From Gambelia wislizenii (taxonomy: Eukaryota > Chordata > Lepidosauria > Squamata > Crotaphytidae): 64,000 bases of DNA. The stretch spans positions 241,881,809-241,945,808 of the forward strand of contig JAUMIR010000002.1 in NCBI GenBank assembly GCA_030847615.1. Direction: 5' to 3'. The notes beneath the pieces are model-generated. The model ran no database searches and was not told the origin of the DNA. It worked only from the letters and a program-made list of their open reading frames with translations. The translations under genes and the position numbers were made by a program. Below are positions 21,494 through 31,845 of the stretch, piece after piece; within the stretch, counting starts at the first letter, position 1; each line of letters begins with the position of its first letter.

Positions 21494-21838
21494 ATAGAAT
21501 CATAGAATTGTAGAGTTGGAAGAGACCACGAGAGCCATCCAGTCCAACCCCCTGCCATGCAGGAATACACAATCAAAGCATCCCTGACAGATGGCCATCC
21601 AGACTCTGTTTAAAAACCTCCAAGGAAGGAGACCCCACCACGCTCAGAGGGAGTGTGTTCCACTGCCAAACAGCTCTTACTGTCAAAAAGTTCCTCCTAA
21701 TGTTGAGGTGGAATCTCTGTTCCTGGAGCTTGCATCCATTGCTCCGTGTTCTAGTCTCTGGAGCAGCAGAAAACAAGCTTGCTCCATCCTCAATGTGACA
21801 CCCCTTCAAATACTTAAACAGGGCTATCATATCGCCTA
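21494..21838 (-). mobile_element. CR1 LINE 3' end
   Basis: Includes the CR1 3' terminus (plus: ATCATAGAATCATAGAATTG, then GAGTTGGAAGAGACCACGAG) and upstream coding sequence. The minus strand reads FLTVRAVWQWNTLPLSVVGS and PSLEVFKQSLDG, then [20 protein letters not shown]. It is 5'-truncated at about 21838. Confidence 0.88.
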
Positions 21839-23187
21839 AGTTTTTAGACTTTAGTTGCCTGGATCCATTTTTAAATGCACAGGGTTTCCTAGGACCAATC
21901 AAAGTTGTTTCTTCCTCCCTGAACAAGTTGGCCCTGCCCCTTCCACTGCTACAGCAGCTGGTAACAGGGATACCGAATAATATAGCAACCAATCAGATGC
22001 AGACTTTGTTTGCCCTCAGATCCCAAAGGGCAAGGGCAGGAGATGCTGAGTAATGGATGTGCATGCATCTGTCACAGGACCAGCCTTAGTGAGGTAGCTG
22101 CTTCAGGCACTAAATGCTGGAAGGCAGCAGCAAGATATGAGAGAAGAGAGCTGTTTGCTAATACTTCCCCTGTTTCCTTTAGGCTAGCCTGCTGCCTTCA
22201 GGTGTGGGAGATGATACCAGTCAACTTTTGTACATGGGGCACCATCTTGTTCATCATGCCTCAGGCAGCAAAATGTGTTGGGCTCACCCCAATCTTCACC
22301 CTATTTGGCTATTTGGCTTGTTTGCCTATTTGGCAAACAAGGGGGCATCCCTAGAACTGTATCGCTCAGTAGGGACAGGTTCCCTCTGAAACTCTATACA
22401 ACAGCGACTCCAAGTATCTACTCAGAATATATTATGCAAGATACTAGGGGTCTTTTTTCTAAAATACAGCCCAATTTGGAACTTTCTGCCTCAGTTCCAT
22501 GTTAAAAATAAAAGCAGAAATATATTTTATCTAATGGTGATGGTCACTAGCTTAGATGGCTGCTTTTTTAAAAAAGACACATTAGATAAACATAATTGAT
22601 AAAATTAAAACACAATTAAAATTAAACATAATGGAAAAGTTCAATCTCTGTATTCAGAGGAAGTATATACCAGGGTGCAGAAAGTGTGACCTATAGGCAC
22701 CCTCCAAAATCCACTGCCTGTCATTTGTGAGTATGATTTGGGGGTATTTTTTGCCTGAAAACCCTACCCAGACATCCTGAAATCTGCCAAAAACCCATAA
22801 AATACCCTCTCCAAATAAACACAAAATGCCCTCCCTTCCCAATACTTTTTCCCCAAAAAAAATTATCAGAAAAAGTGGCAAACAGAAGTTCCTGTTGCCA
22901 TTTTGTCCAATATAAAGCTAAAGAAAGAAGTTTGGGGGGGATGTGAATGGTGGGGGTGAGGTGAGGTGGGGGAAAATAGCCCCCCGGGTCCTGTGCAGTT
23001 GCCCATGCCTGCAGTACACCCATGCTGGATGGGACTGATGGCAGCTGAATCCAAAACATCTGAACAGCACCACATTAAAAAGGACTGACCAAAACTGTAT
23101 ACAGCATTGGCAGCATATAAATAGCCCCAGGATTCTATGGGTGTTAAAACAAGGCTCCCTAGCATGCTAAATCTCAGAAGTACAAAT
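21839..23187. other. Unassigned non-coding stretch
   Basis: No exon. A degraded hAT-like GATGGGACTGATGGCAGCTG scrap is at about 23028-23050. Short ORFs show no domain. Confidence 0.45.
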
Positions 23188-23440
23188 TACAGCAGGACCC
23201 CCTTATCAGCTGAGGTTCTAGGGGCCCCCATGGATACTGAATACAGTGGATAATAATGAACGCCATTGAAAATAATGGGACTTCCAGTTTAAAATACCAC
23301 AGAGTTGCCTTGGAGGACCTAGAAAATGGCTAGAGGGGACAAATTTTCTAGGAAGACTCTATGGTAGGTGTGGTGTTTTGTGTCCCATGGATAACTGAAT
23401 CAGTGGATAATCAATCAGTGGATATGGGGATCCTACTGTA
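23188..23440. mobile_element. Tigger-like MITE
   Basis: Ends TACAGCAGGACCCCCTTATC and the complement GATATGGGGATCCTACTGTA, bounded by TA. The interior is shared with 17898-18142. Confidence 0.75.
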
Positions 23441-23454
23441 TAGTTTCTTCAAAG

Positions 23455-23570
23455 CAGAGGTGGGAAAGGTGTTTTTGGACTTCCACTCTCAGATGCCTCA
23501 GTGAACATGAGGATTAGGGTCCTTGCAGAACAAAACATCTGGAGGGCAAAAGATTCCACACCCCTGTCTT
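23455..23570. mobile_element. Short hAT-like element
   Basis: Left GCAGAGGTGGGAAAGGTG and right, as complement, CAGGGGTGTGGAATCTTTTG. The flanks TCTTCAAA and TCTTTAAA are an imperfect 8-bp duplication (7 of 8). The interior carries the TTTGGACTTCCACTCTCA palindrome half. Confidence 0.6.
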
Positions 23571-23578
23571 TAAACCAA

Positions 23579-24214
23579 GGGCTTGCCTACACGTGGGGCC
23601 CAAAGTCCAAATGGAGTCCTGCCCCTCATGCCCCCGCATTCACCCTAAAGCCCTGCACAGAATTTATTCTCTGCAAGGACATCAGGTACTTGTCTTCACT
23701 ACCTGACTGTCCCTGCAGAGTTTTATCCGCCGCCGCTGTTCATGCCACTCATCACCTGCTGCTCACCACTGCCACAAGTGGTCGGATCCTGGCAGGTGTG
23801 ACCATTTTAAAACTTAGGAAGCAAGTTCCCAGCCAAAGGGAAAGATTTTTCTCCCTTCTCCTGGCTCAGCAGCACTGCTTCCACTCTCCCTACCACTCAC
23901 CCGTCACAGAAAGAGGTGCTTGAAGCAAGTGATGGGCAAGCAGAGAGCAGGTGGAGGTAGAAAACCTCTACCTTTGACCAAGAACTTGTCTCCTGAGCTT
24001 TAAAATGGTTGTGGCAGTGGCAGGGGCCAAAAATATAGAGAAAACCCTGAATCCTAAAAAAAAAACCCCTCAAATGCCCCGAATCTGGCCATGCATCATA
24101 TGGCCTGATCACTCCAAATTAGGAGGAAAGGTGTACATCATGTGACTGCATCACTGCAGATTTGGGGGAATTTGGAGGAGGGATTCGGGGTTTTTAACAG
24201 TGTAGACAAGTCCC
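23579..24214. mobile_element. MITE family GTCTACAC, copy 1
   Basis: Inverted termini GGGCTTGCCTACACGTGG and, at the right end as complement, GGGACTTGTCTACACTGTT. About 636 bp, non-coding. Same termini as the elements at 34534-35134 and 62774-63439 and the fragment ending at 27775. Confidence 0.65.
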
Positions 24215-25682
24215 AGGTTATAGCTGTGGAGTCCTGTTGGAAGATTCCTTCTTACTAAGAAGCCAGTAAAGTCTTGCTAGGCTTAAGGTGGCTCTCATCA
24301 GCCAGAATTAAGGTTTTCAAATTCTGGGATTGTTCTTGTTTCTTTACTTCTCTGCATGTTAAAAAAAAAAGCACACACATGTTTTAGATTATCATATGAT
24401 ATATGGTTATGAGTCTACAGCTTACCCCAAATCAAGGAATTGTGCAGGCTAGACAATATGATTTTTTTAAAAAAAAAATCAAATTTGATCTTCTATAAAT
24501 TAGCTTCATATGCCTGTCCAAATAATGTTTTTAAAGATGCAGTTACCTGAATGCCAGTGATATCTAGTCATATACTTGAAGCCTAATAACAAAGGCTAGA
24601 GGGAAAGGTACTGTAATACAGGCACAGCACATTAGACATCCGCTAGAATCTGAACTAACTTTATTTATTCAATTTATATCCCACCTTTCTCTCAAAGTGG
24701 GATTCAAGGCTGCATCAATGTGACATCGAAAGTTCACAGTCTACCAGACACTCATCTGTAGGACTAAGCAAAAAAAAAGAGAAGATTTCTTGTCTTTTTA
24801 GCATTAGGATACATACACATCCCTATGGAATAACCTAATGGATGTGGTTTTGAGTGGCTTTCAGTAGGTTTACATCAGAGCTGGAGAGTTTGGGACCTTC
24901 TTCAAATGTTGCTGGAGTTTATTTGCCATCAGCCCCTGCCAGCATGGCCAATGGTGAAGGAGGATGGGAACAGCAGTTCACTGACATCTTAAGGGCTGAA
25001 GCTTTCCTGTGTCTGGAGTAAGGGAAGAATGTGTTCTTTCAAAATCAAGCCAACGTTAAATGTAGTCTGTGTCAAAGCTAGGACCCCACCATACCAATTG
25101 GTTTAAACTTTAAAAGATGTATGCCAAATCCTGAGTGTCACTTTGCACTCCCCTGTATGCCTCTTATCTGTCCACCCATCTCTTGAAACTGATCCACCAG
25201 TGGTCTCTGAGCTGCCCAGCAAGAATCAAGCAAGCAAAAGAAAGGGATTGAACAGCCCCTCTCCTAGATGCCATCAGCAGCTGCAGGGCACTTTTAGCCT
25301 GAGGAGACATTCCCCTACACACACACACACTGCATGTACTTTTGTTTCAGGGGAGAGGAAGGCCACAAGCCCCTAGACCAACCTCGGCAGAGTCAGAGCC
25401 AGGAGTCCATCGAGTGCTTCCCAAATCAGGGTCTCTGTTCGTCCAACACTGTATAACCCAGGTCAAGGAATAGGGGTTGTTGGAGGGCTTTAAAAGCCTA
25501 AATTGCTGAAATTGAGGAAATTCCTGCTCTAGCCTTGCCAGAGCTTCAAACAAGCCATTTATAACCAGCCGTAAAATGTTTGCAGCTGGGATGCTATATA
25601 AGCCATTTGTCTCAGCTATGGCATTCCTGACGGCAGAGAGCATGTCCCACACATGGGAACACACACATACAACTGACTTTTG
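24215..25682. other. Non-coding stretch with small repeat relics
   Basis: About 24660-24720 is a scrap of the L2-like LINE 3' UTR (CACCTTTCTCTCAAAGTGGG). About 24885-24985 is an ACTACAACTCCCA-family relic. 25376-25664 is open on the minus strand for about 100 codons and repeat-free, but without domain or splice support. A short CA run is at 25315-25330. Confidence 0.4.
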
Positions 25683-25778
25683 TTGTTGTGTGCCTTCAAG
25701 TCATTTCAGACAAACTGGGACTCTAAGGCAAACCTATCACAGGATTTTCTTGGCAAGATTTGTTTAGGAGGAGGAGAG
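25683..25778 (-). mobile_element. Sauria-type SINE, tail half only
   Basis: Reads TTGTTGTGTGCCTTCAAGTC, then ATTTTCTTGGCAAGATTTGT, and stops. The tRNA-like head is missing. Confidence 0.82.
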
Positions 25779-25880
25779 AAAGTGGAACAGCCATCTCAGG
25801 GAGTACCGTAGATATGGTGATAAAAGGGAGGCAGACCCCAACCATTGCCAGCATAGCCCCACTAGCCCTTCAGGGAAAGC

Positions 25881-26080
25881 CAGTGTGGAACAGTGGACTG
25901 GGATTTGGGAGATCTAGGTTTTAGACCCTGCTCAGCCACACATCTCACTGTGTGACATTGCTCCCAGTCATGCTCACTCTACCAGATCTACCACACAAGG
26001 GTGGAGGAAAAGCCATACACACAGGCTTGTGCTCATAGAGAAAAGGCAAGAGAGAAATGCAACTAACAAATCAAATAAAT
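25881..26080 (+). mobile_element. Degraded tRNA-derived SINE (MIR-like body)
   Basis: Head GCCAGTGTGGAACAGTGGAC with B-box-like TTTTAGACCCTGCTCAGCC, then a diverged body with CTCACTGTGTGACATTGC. Confidence 0.5.
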
Positions 26081-26280
26081 CCCCCTCCATTCCCACCAAG
26101 CTACCCTGACTCCCAAAGCTAGCCTGCTGCTAACAAGTTGATAAGATGATACAATCTCATGTCCAGTACTGAAGTAAGGTTCCACCGCCAGTTCTATTGG
26201 ATTCTGTGTGGGGAATGGTAGGATGCTATCTTTGCTTCAGGCAGATAAACATTTTGGCCTAGACCTGCACTCGTGCATTT

Positions 26281-26400
26281 GTTGTTGTATGCTTTCTAGT
26301 CATTTCTGACTTATGGCAACCCTAAGGCAAACCTTATCACAGGGTTTTAAAGTCAGAGGGGTTTGTCACTGCCTTCCCCTAGGTTGAGAGAGCACACATT
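26281..26400 (-). mobile_element. Sauria-type SINE, truncated
   Basis: TTGTTGTATGCTTTCTAGTC, TTATGGCAACCCTAAGGCAA and CCTTCCCCTAGGTTGAGAGA; the head side is lost. Confidence 0.8.
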
Positions 26401-27462
26401 GTCAATTGTACACATACCAAACAGAGCTTACATACCCAATAAATACTTCTTTCACCCCTTTCACCTACCATGATTCAATATCCTCACTACACTTACACAC
26501 TGGCACAAAATGTGACCCAACTTCCTTCACCCCAAACACAGGCTTCATATGCTCGTGTAAACAAATAACTACACTCACAAATGCTCTCTTGATTTGGAGC
26601 ATGCTATACACATATATACCAGGCATACATCACAAGTGCAGCACAAACCTAACGCAAACCCACATGACTTTCAAACCTAGGATGAGTTTTTGCAACTTCA
26701 AAGACCACACCCTGCTTTATTTTTATTTTCCAAATGAAAGCAGAGATTCTCAAGAATTTTCAACCACTAGAAACGTCAGTGCTTGTGCAATAGAAACAGA
26801 ATATTGTGTAGATATGGAAAACTCCACCTACAGTTTTCTTGCACTGGAAATTAGGATGATTGCTGGTTTAATTCAACAGCCAAGGGGTCCAATTCAATCT
26901 TTCAGCATATAAATGACACACACACATACAACCTCCTCCATAGGATCAGGTCAGCGGGTAGACCGGGGTTCATCACCTTCAACCACTCTGTACATATTGA
27001 GGCTTTGTTCCACTTTGTTGTGACAGAACCAGCCACAAAGCTTACTTGAGCCTAACAACCTACCTCACAAAGTTGTTATGAATGTCAAAAGCCAGGAGAC
27101 AATAGTTAAGTGCTGCAGAGGTACAACAGAACAGTTTCCGGACATTGCAGACACATCTAATCACTAGCAACATGACTAGTTCCACTGACCTCTACTGCAT
27201 TACTTTTATCTCATCAAGGGATTCCAATTTCATATGGAGGTAAGCTGGATAAGACTGGATAACCTGTTATATGTGGGCCTGGGAATGCACCTGCCTGGAA
27301 GATGATATGCTTAGGACAGACCAGCCTATGGATACAGATATGTCCACATTCTCACTTTCAGAAGGACTTGGTCATCAAGACCTAGTTTTCCAAGACACCT
27401 TCCAGGATTTATTGTCTAGATGCAAGGGTAGACTGCGAGTGGGTGCACATTTTCACCCATTC
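26401..27462. other. Unassigned non-coding stretch
   Basis: A 168-codon plus ORF (26406-26912) is Thr/Ser/His-rich, reflecting a CA/TC-biased stretch, with no domain. No exon support. Confidence 0.45.
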
Positions 27463-27775
27463 ACAGCAACACCATTTTGTCTACACCCTGTTTCCCCCCT
27501 ATTCGCATCTATTCAAATGGAAGGCTACATGCTCTAATAAAGGGCAATAGAGCAAAAATACACAATGATGAGAATTTGGGCAACCACACGTGTGAAATGC
27601 ACATCTATGTGCATTTTCCGGGAAACTTTAGGGAAAACCACAAATCCTTTCACTGCAGTTTGTGGAGTTTTTAGCCCCCCTCCTTCTGAATACCCTGATA
27701 GGCTCAGAATTGCATGTGGCCAGATCACAATCTATTCAGATTGAATGAGCAGTACTTTAAACGTGTAGACAACCC
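27463..27775. mobile_element. MITE family GTCTACAC, copy 2 (shortened)
   Basis: The right end is the complement of AGGGGTTGTCTACACGTTT. The interior shares AAAACCACAAATCCTTTCAC and CCCCCTCCTTCTGAATA with the copy at 62774-63439. The left end (about TTTTGTCTACACCCTG) is less certain. Confidence 0.55.
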
Positions 27776-28455
27776 CTAACAGGTGCTGAGAAATCAAGCA
27801 TACCTGCATGCAAGATGAACACATATTACTAGCCCTCAGTTTTATTGTTACCCTTTTGTATGCCTGTGTGAGTCATCTGCTGCACATCACTGGCCTAAAA
27901 GAAAAATACTGAAGCCCTTTCCTATGGTATATACAGAAGATGTTCTGGTCACCTGGAGAAAATTCTTATCTGCTGGCCTGCATTAAGTTTTCATTGCTCC
28001 ACAAATGCTAGCAGTCCCCCGCACCCACCTTTGACTGCTAGCACTCAACAAAACTGTCCTACCACTTTCTGCTGATTGTCGCCTGGATTTCCTTCTTATT
28101 CTGGGAGTGGGGTGGGGAAAAGTAATCACAGATGCCCAGGCAGAGGAGACACAAAACAAGAGATGCATTTACGAAGATCTGAAGCAGAAGGGACGCCCCA
28201 TTCTCTTCTCAGTCTTGCAGCTACTTCAGCAAAAAGGCCCCAGTTACTGTTTGAGAGAGGCAGGTATTCAAGATGCCAGAATGCAACAGAAATGGTGCGG
28301 ATAGGGAGAATACAGGTGTGTATCCGTGTTCTCCAATAAACACAGTGCCATGAAAATAGTTCCAGCTGATATACAGTCATGAGCGAAGCTGTCCCTGATA
28401 TCGCCCATGGACACCTTGCCTGCTAGTGTGTTACAGTACTTAGAGGGTTGCTCTA
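27776..28455. other. Unassigned non-coding stretch
   Basis: No exon or named repeat recognised. Confidence 0.45.
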
Positions 28456-28680
28456 GGGACCCTTTCACACTACACAGATTATTGTGCTGATTCCACTTTA
28501 GCTGCTATGGCAACATCCTATGGAACCCTGAGGTTTGTACTTTGGTCAGAGGTACCAAAGGAACTCCCTCGCTGAAGTTTCAAAGGGCCCTCCCTCAACT
28601 GCCAATTGCATGATTCTATAGGATGGAACCATGGCAGTTAAAGTGGAATCATAGTGATATAATTATGTGGTATGAGATCC
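28456..28680. mobile_element. Palindromic MITE family TCACACTAC, copy 1
   Basis: Starts GGGACCCTTTCACACTACAC and ends with the complement of GGATCTCATACCACATAATT. Inner arms ATTCCACTTTAGCTGCTATG and its complement near 28630 fold the whole element into a long hairpin. Related copies: 39277, 51258, 55122, and more distantly 56226. Confidence 0.62.
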
Positions 28681-28688
28681 ATGTTCTA

Positions 28689-28782
28689 GTTCCCACTGGG
28701 GCATGCAATTCATTTGGACCTCTCTCTTTTTCTCTCAGCCTGACCTACCCCACAAAGCAGGTGTGATGATAAAGTGGGGATG
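28689..28782 (+). mobile_element. SINE relic
   Basis: AGTTCCCACTGGGGCATGCA and TTCTCTCAGCCTGACCTACC followed by CCACAAAGCAGGTGTGATG: the MIR-like body of the tRNA SINE at 19500. Head lost. Confidence 0.45.
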
Positions 28783-28837
28783 AAGAGAGCCATCTAGGTT
28801 GCCTTGACTCCTCGGCAGAAGCTATTCTGCAGATGGA

Positions 28838-28948
28838 AAGGGCAGGAACTCACAAAGAAAATAGTGAAGGTGGAATAGTGGTATTTCTTCAGTTTGTCCC
28901 TAATTTTGTTTGTTACCCTCACTATTTTCTTTGTGAGTTCCTGCCCTT
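28838..28948. repeat. 30-bp perfect inverted repeat with 51-base loop
   Basis: Arms 28838-28867 (beginning AAGGGCAGGAACTCACAAAG) and 28919-28948 are perfect complements. The loop is 28868-28918. It has no similarity to the MITE families of the window and no TA or 8-bp duplication at its edges. Confidence 0.9.
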
Positions 28949-29379
28949 ACCCTCTGCATCCTTATTAGGGGTAGTGGTGAGAGACACACAGAGAGAGCAG
29001 ATCAATTCTAGATCCTCAAGCAAGCCTGGCACACCTGTAGGTGCTAAAGGCTTCAGTAGTAGCAATCAGGGGTACAAGACATGCATAGGCACAAACTAGG
29101 AAACCACAGCATTGTGAGCTAAAGAAAACAGAGAGCCACAGTGATTCATGTGTAAGATAGAAAGATGCTGCAGTTCCTCCCACCTACCTGGAAACCATCC
29201 CCTATGGTCCAGAAACCCTCATGTCACACAGGCAAGAGTTATTCCATGGCAGCAGAAAAAGCACCCATCCATGCCCAGAGGCACTCTCTCAACCTTTTAA
29301 CAGGTTGCCAAGGCTTGTCCTCATAAACACAAATGCAAAGTCGAGTCCTCCTGACTCCAGTTCAGATGGGGGCAGCCCT
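28949..29379. other. Unassigned stretch leading into the CpG island
   Basis: Unique sequence, GC rising toward the right. No exon seen. Confidence 0.45.
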
Positions 29380-31089
29380 AGCCTACAATGCAATCCCCCA
29401 GTTCGGCCGACCTGGGTGGGGTGTTGGCTTTTTATTGCCATTGCTCCCCCGGGGCTCCAGAGGAAAGCCTCTGAACTTCATGGAAGGGGTGCGGCGGGGT
29501 GGGTGGAATCAACCCCTTCCCCGGTCGGAGCCGGAGATCTCGCCTGGGAGCCTCCTGAGTTCCAGGCGCCGTGGAAGGAGTTAAAGTGCCACATTTCTCC
29601 CGAGCGCTTTGGCAGCCGGGCCGGGGTGGGGCCGCTCCAAATGAAACCGCTTTGGAAAGGGAGCGAGGCAAAGCCAGCTCCCCTCGGCCCGGGCTGGGGA
29701 GGAGGGGAGGAGGGATGAAAGAAGAAGGAGACTCGGCATTGCAACCTCCCCCCCTCCACCATCGCCACCACCACTAAAGGTGAGGCTTCCACCCGCCCGG
29801 CCCCTTCCCACGGGGCGGATGAAAGTGGAAATCAAAGCCTTCTTCTTCGGCGCGTTGTAAACACTCGGCGTGGGTGCCGGAAAGGGAAGCGATCGGGCAG
29901 CCGCTCAGACAAATGGAAAGGCTTGCCCCGTGGGGGAACACCCGTGGGTGTTTGACAGATCTCCCCACCCCACGCACCCACTCCTTCTACTTTCAGATTC
30001 CCCTCGTGTGTAACAATTAACGAATTAAGCAAAAGGGCCCCGCCTCGCCTGCCACCACCAGCTCCAGCTTCGCGATCTGTTTGCATTTCGTGGCGGGAGA
30101 CCGACAAAGGTCGAGATCGCCCCCTCCCTGGCTGGGAAGTTAAACTCCCGCCTCGGCTGCCGGGCTTTGGGAAGGAGGGGCACTGTCTCTCTTCTCCTCG
30201 CTCCCCCCCAAGCCCGATCCCTCTCCCCACTGAGCAGGCTCGCCTCCCCCGAAGCAGGTCCCGTTTCTTTCCTGCCCCCCTCCGCTTCTGGATCTCCCCA
30301 CGCGCCCCCTCCCCGCCATTTCTCCATCCACGCTTCAGGTCGCCCCAAAACTTCGAAGTCCCCCCTTCTCCCCCCTCCCCGCCCTCTGGTGTCCAGAATG
30401 CGCTTCCGTATCAAGACAAAAGAGTCACACAGCAAAAGCAGCTCCCTTTCTCCCTCTCTCTCACACACACACACACCCCGCTCAGGGGGTCCCATGTAAT
30501 CGAGACCGGCTAGAGAGCCCATCATCCTCCGATGGACAAGGGGGCTCAAAGGAGGCGAGTGGATGTTCGTGGGAGGGAAAGAAAACGCAGTCTTCCTCCC
30601 CACCAGCACCACAGGCGGAGGGGGGAGGGCTGGAGAAATGTGTGGGGAGCCAGGTTGGCTGGCAAGCAAGCCGGCACCGTCGCATCCCGTTCCCCGGCCC
30701 ACCCCGCCCCACCCACTCGGGCCCCCTCCCTCCCTCCTCTTTTTGCAACCGCAAGACTTCCAAAGCAGGAAACACAAAAGTTGGGAAAATTGGGACTGGA
30801 AGGCACCGCTCAGCCAAGGCGAAAAAAGGCATCCACACAGCGCCCCCTAGGCGAGAAGCGCGCCCCACGCCGACCCACCCGTGCCCGACGCCCACGCGCG
30901 GCCTGCTTTCACTCCACTGTCCCCTCCACCCACGTCCACCCGAGCCCGATTGGGATAACAAACCCCCCCGTCGCACCCACCCACCCACCCTCTCCAGGAA
31001 GGAGCGCCTCCGCTTCCCCCCCCCCGGCCCCGCCGTCCCAAAGCAGAGCCGCCCACCCTCCGCCCCATTGCCGCCGCCGCCGGGTGGGC

Positions 31090-31096
31090 ACCTACA
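31090..31096 (-). other. RARG: Splice donor of the RARG isoform-2 exon
   Basis: The minus strand reads CAAT|GTAGGTG, with the intron GT at 31095-31094. GTAGGT fits a U1 donor well, although the last exon base is T rather than the usual G. The phase-1 break matches the Ser codon at the A/B domain boundary of RAR genes. Confidence 0.85.
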
Positions 31097-31246
31097 TTGC
31101 AAGCTGGCCGGCTGGGGCCATCCGAAGGGGTCCAAGCCCACGAAGCAGGGGCTGAGGCTGGACTTCCGCAGCATGCAAGCGCTCCGGTTGGTAACATCGT
31201 AGAGTTGCCGCGGCGCCACGGCGAACGCCTCCATGCAGTCGTACAT
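31096..31246 (-). CDS. RARG: Retinoic acid receptor gamma, isoform-2 first coding exon (A domain)
   Basis: ATG at 31244-31246 (minus, purine at -3) opens a 50-codon reading frame beginning [18 protein letters not shown] and ending [12 protein letters not shown]. The exon ends one base later at 31096, immediately before GTAGGT. Known mammalian RARG isoform 2 also has a 50-residue A domain, starting MYDC and ending in WPQPASLQ before the shared SVETQ segment. A phase-1 junction, with Ser split T|CN, is exactly what the shared RAR exon requires. RARG is a nuclear, ligand-activated transcription factor that pairs with RXR on retinoic acid response elements. The A domain carries part of AF-1 and differs between isoforms. 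Only this exon is present; I found no DNA-binding or ligand-binding exon to the left. An in-frame GTG lies three codons upstream, but ATG is the likely start. RARA or RARB isoform 2 are less likely because their A domains differ. Confidence 0.9.
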
Positions 31247-31411
31247 CTTCTGCACCCGAGGGAGGGAGGGAGGGAGCCGGGGTTGGGGGCGGCGGCGGCG
31301 GCGAGGAAGGCAAAGGCTGCTCCGAGGAGGAGACCCAAAGGGCTCCCCGCCGGCCGCCCTAAGTCGAGGAGGGCTGGCTGGCTGGCTGGGCTGCGCTCCT
31401 TCCCCTCCGCG

Positions 31412-31417
31412 CTACAT
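31412..31417 (-). other. Start-stop mini-uORF (ATG TAG) upstream of RARG2
   Basis: The minus strand reads GGCGCATGTAGCGCG: an ATG followed at once by TAG, 166 bases upstream of the main ATG. It is the only ATG I find between the main start and the GC boxes. It is part of the leader only if transcription starts upstream of 31417, which the sequence alone cannot show. Confidence 0.55.
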
Positions 31418-31548
31418 GCGCCACGCGTGTAGGGCGCACACGCCGCGAGCGCAGTGGGGCGCGCCAGCACTCCCCGCCCGGGCCACGGCTTCGGACTGCC
31501 TGCCCGCTTTGGAAGCCACTACCTCGGGGGGCGAAAGACTCCGGAGTT

Positions 31549-31586
31549 TGGGGGCGGGGCCTGGTCCCCAAAGGGGCGGGGCCTGG
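31549..31586 (-). promoter_or_regulatory. Two GC boxes in the RARG P2 promoter
   Basis: Direct repeats GGGGCGGGGCCTGG at about 31551-31564 and again at about 31573-31586, consistent with SP1/KLF binding in a TATA-less CpG promoter, about 300 bases upstream of the ATG. Confidence 0.6.
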
Positions 31587-31845
31587 TGGGAGGGGGAAGA
31601 GAGAGAGGGGGAGAGGGAGAGGGAGCGGAATCTGGGGCTGCGTCGTCGCCGGAGCCACCTCCACGCGGGGAAGGAGGGCCGGGCACACGCGCCCGCACAC
31701 CCAGGGATCCAGCAGAGGCACGGCGGTTGTGACTCCCCCCCTCCTGCTCCTCCTCCGGTTGCCGATGCTTGCTTTCCCCAGCCGCCCCCGCCTTGGCCCT
31801 CAGGTCCGAGCAGCCGAAATTCTGCCTGGTCTCCCCAACCCCCTC

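Larger units (their letters stand above)
29380..31760 (-). promoter_or_regulatory. RARG: CpG island around the RARG isoform-2 exon
   Basis: About 2.4 kb of GC- and CpG-rich, repeat-free DNA, unlike anything else in the window. It covers the RARG2 exon, its presumed upstream promoter (31247-31760) and the start of the downstream intron (29380-31093). Long ORFs here on both strands are Pro/Gly/Arg/Ser-rich composition artefacts. No TATA box is evident upstream of the exon; two GC boxes are. I looked for a DR5-type retinoic acid response element, known at RAR isoform-2 promoters, and did not find a clear one. Confidence 0.75.

Noticed and set aside
26406..26912. 168-codon plus ORF
   Set aside because: Thr/Ser/His-biased, no domain, no splice sites; chance frame in CA/TC-rich DNA.
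30025..31470. Several long ORFs on both strands within the CpG island
   Set aside because: They are Gly/Pro/Arg/Ser-rich composition artefacts. Only 31096-31246 on the minus strand shows gene-like sequence with a donor.
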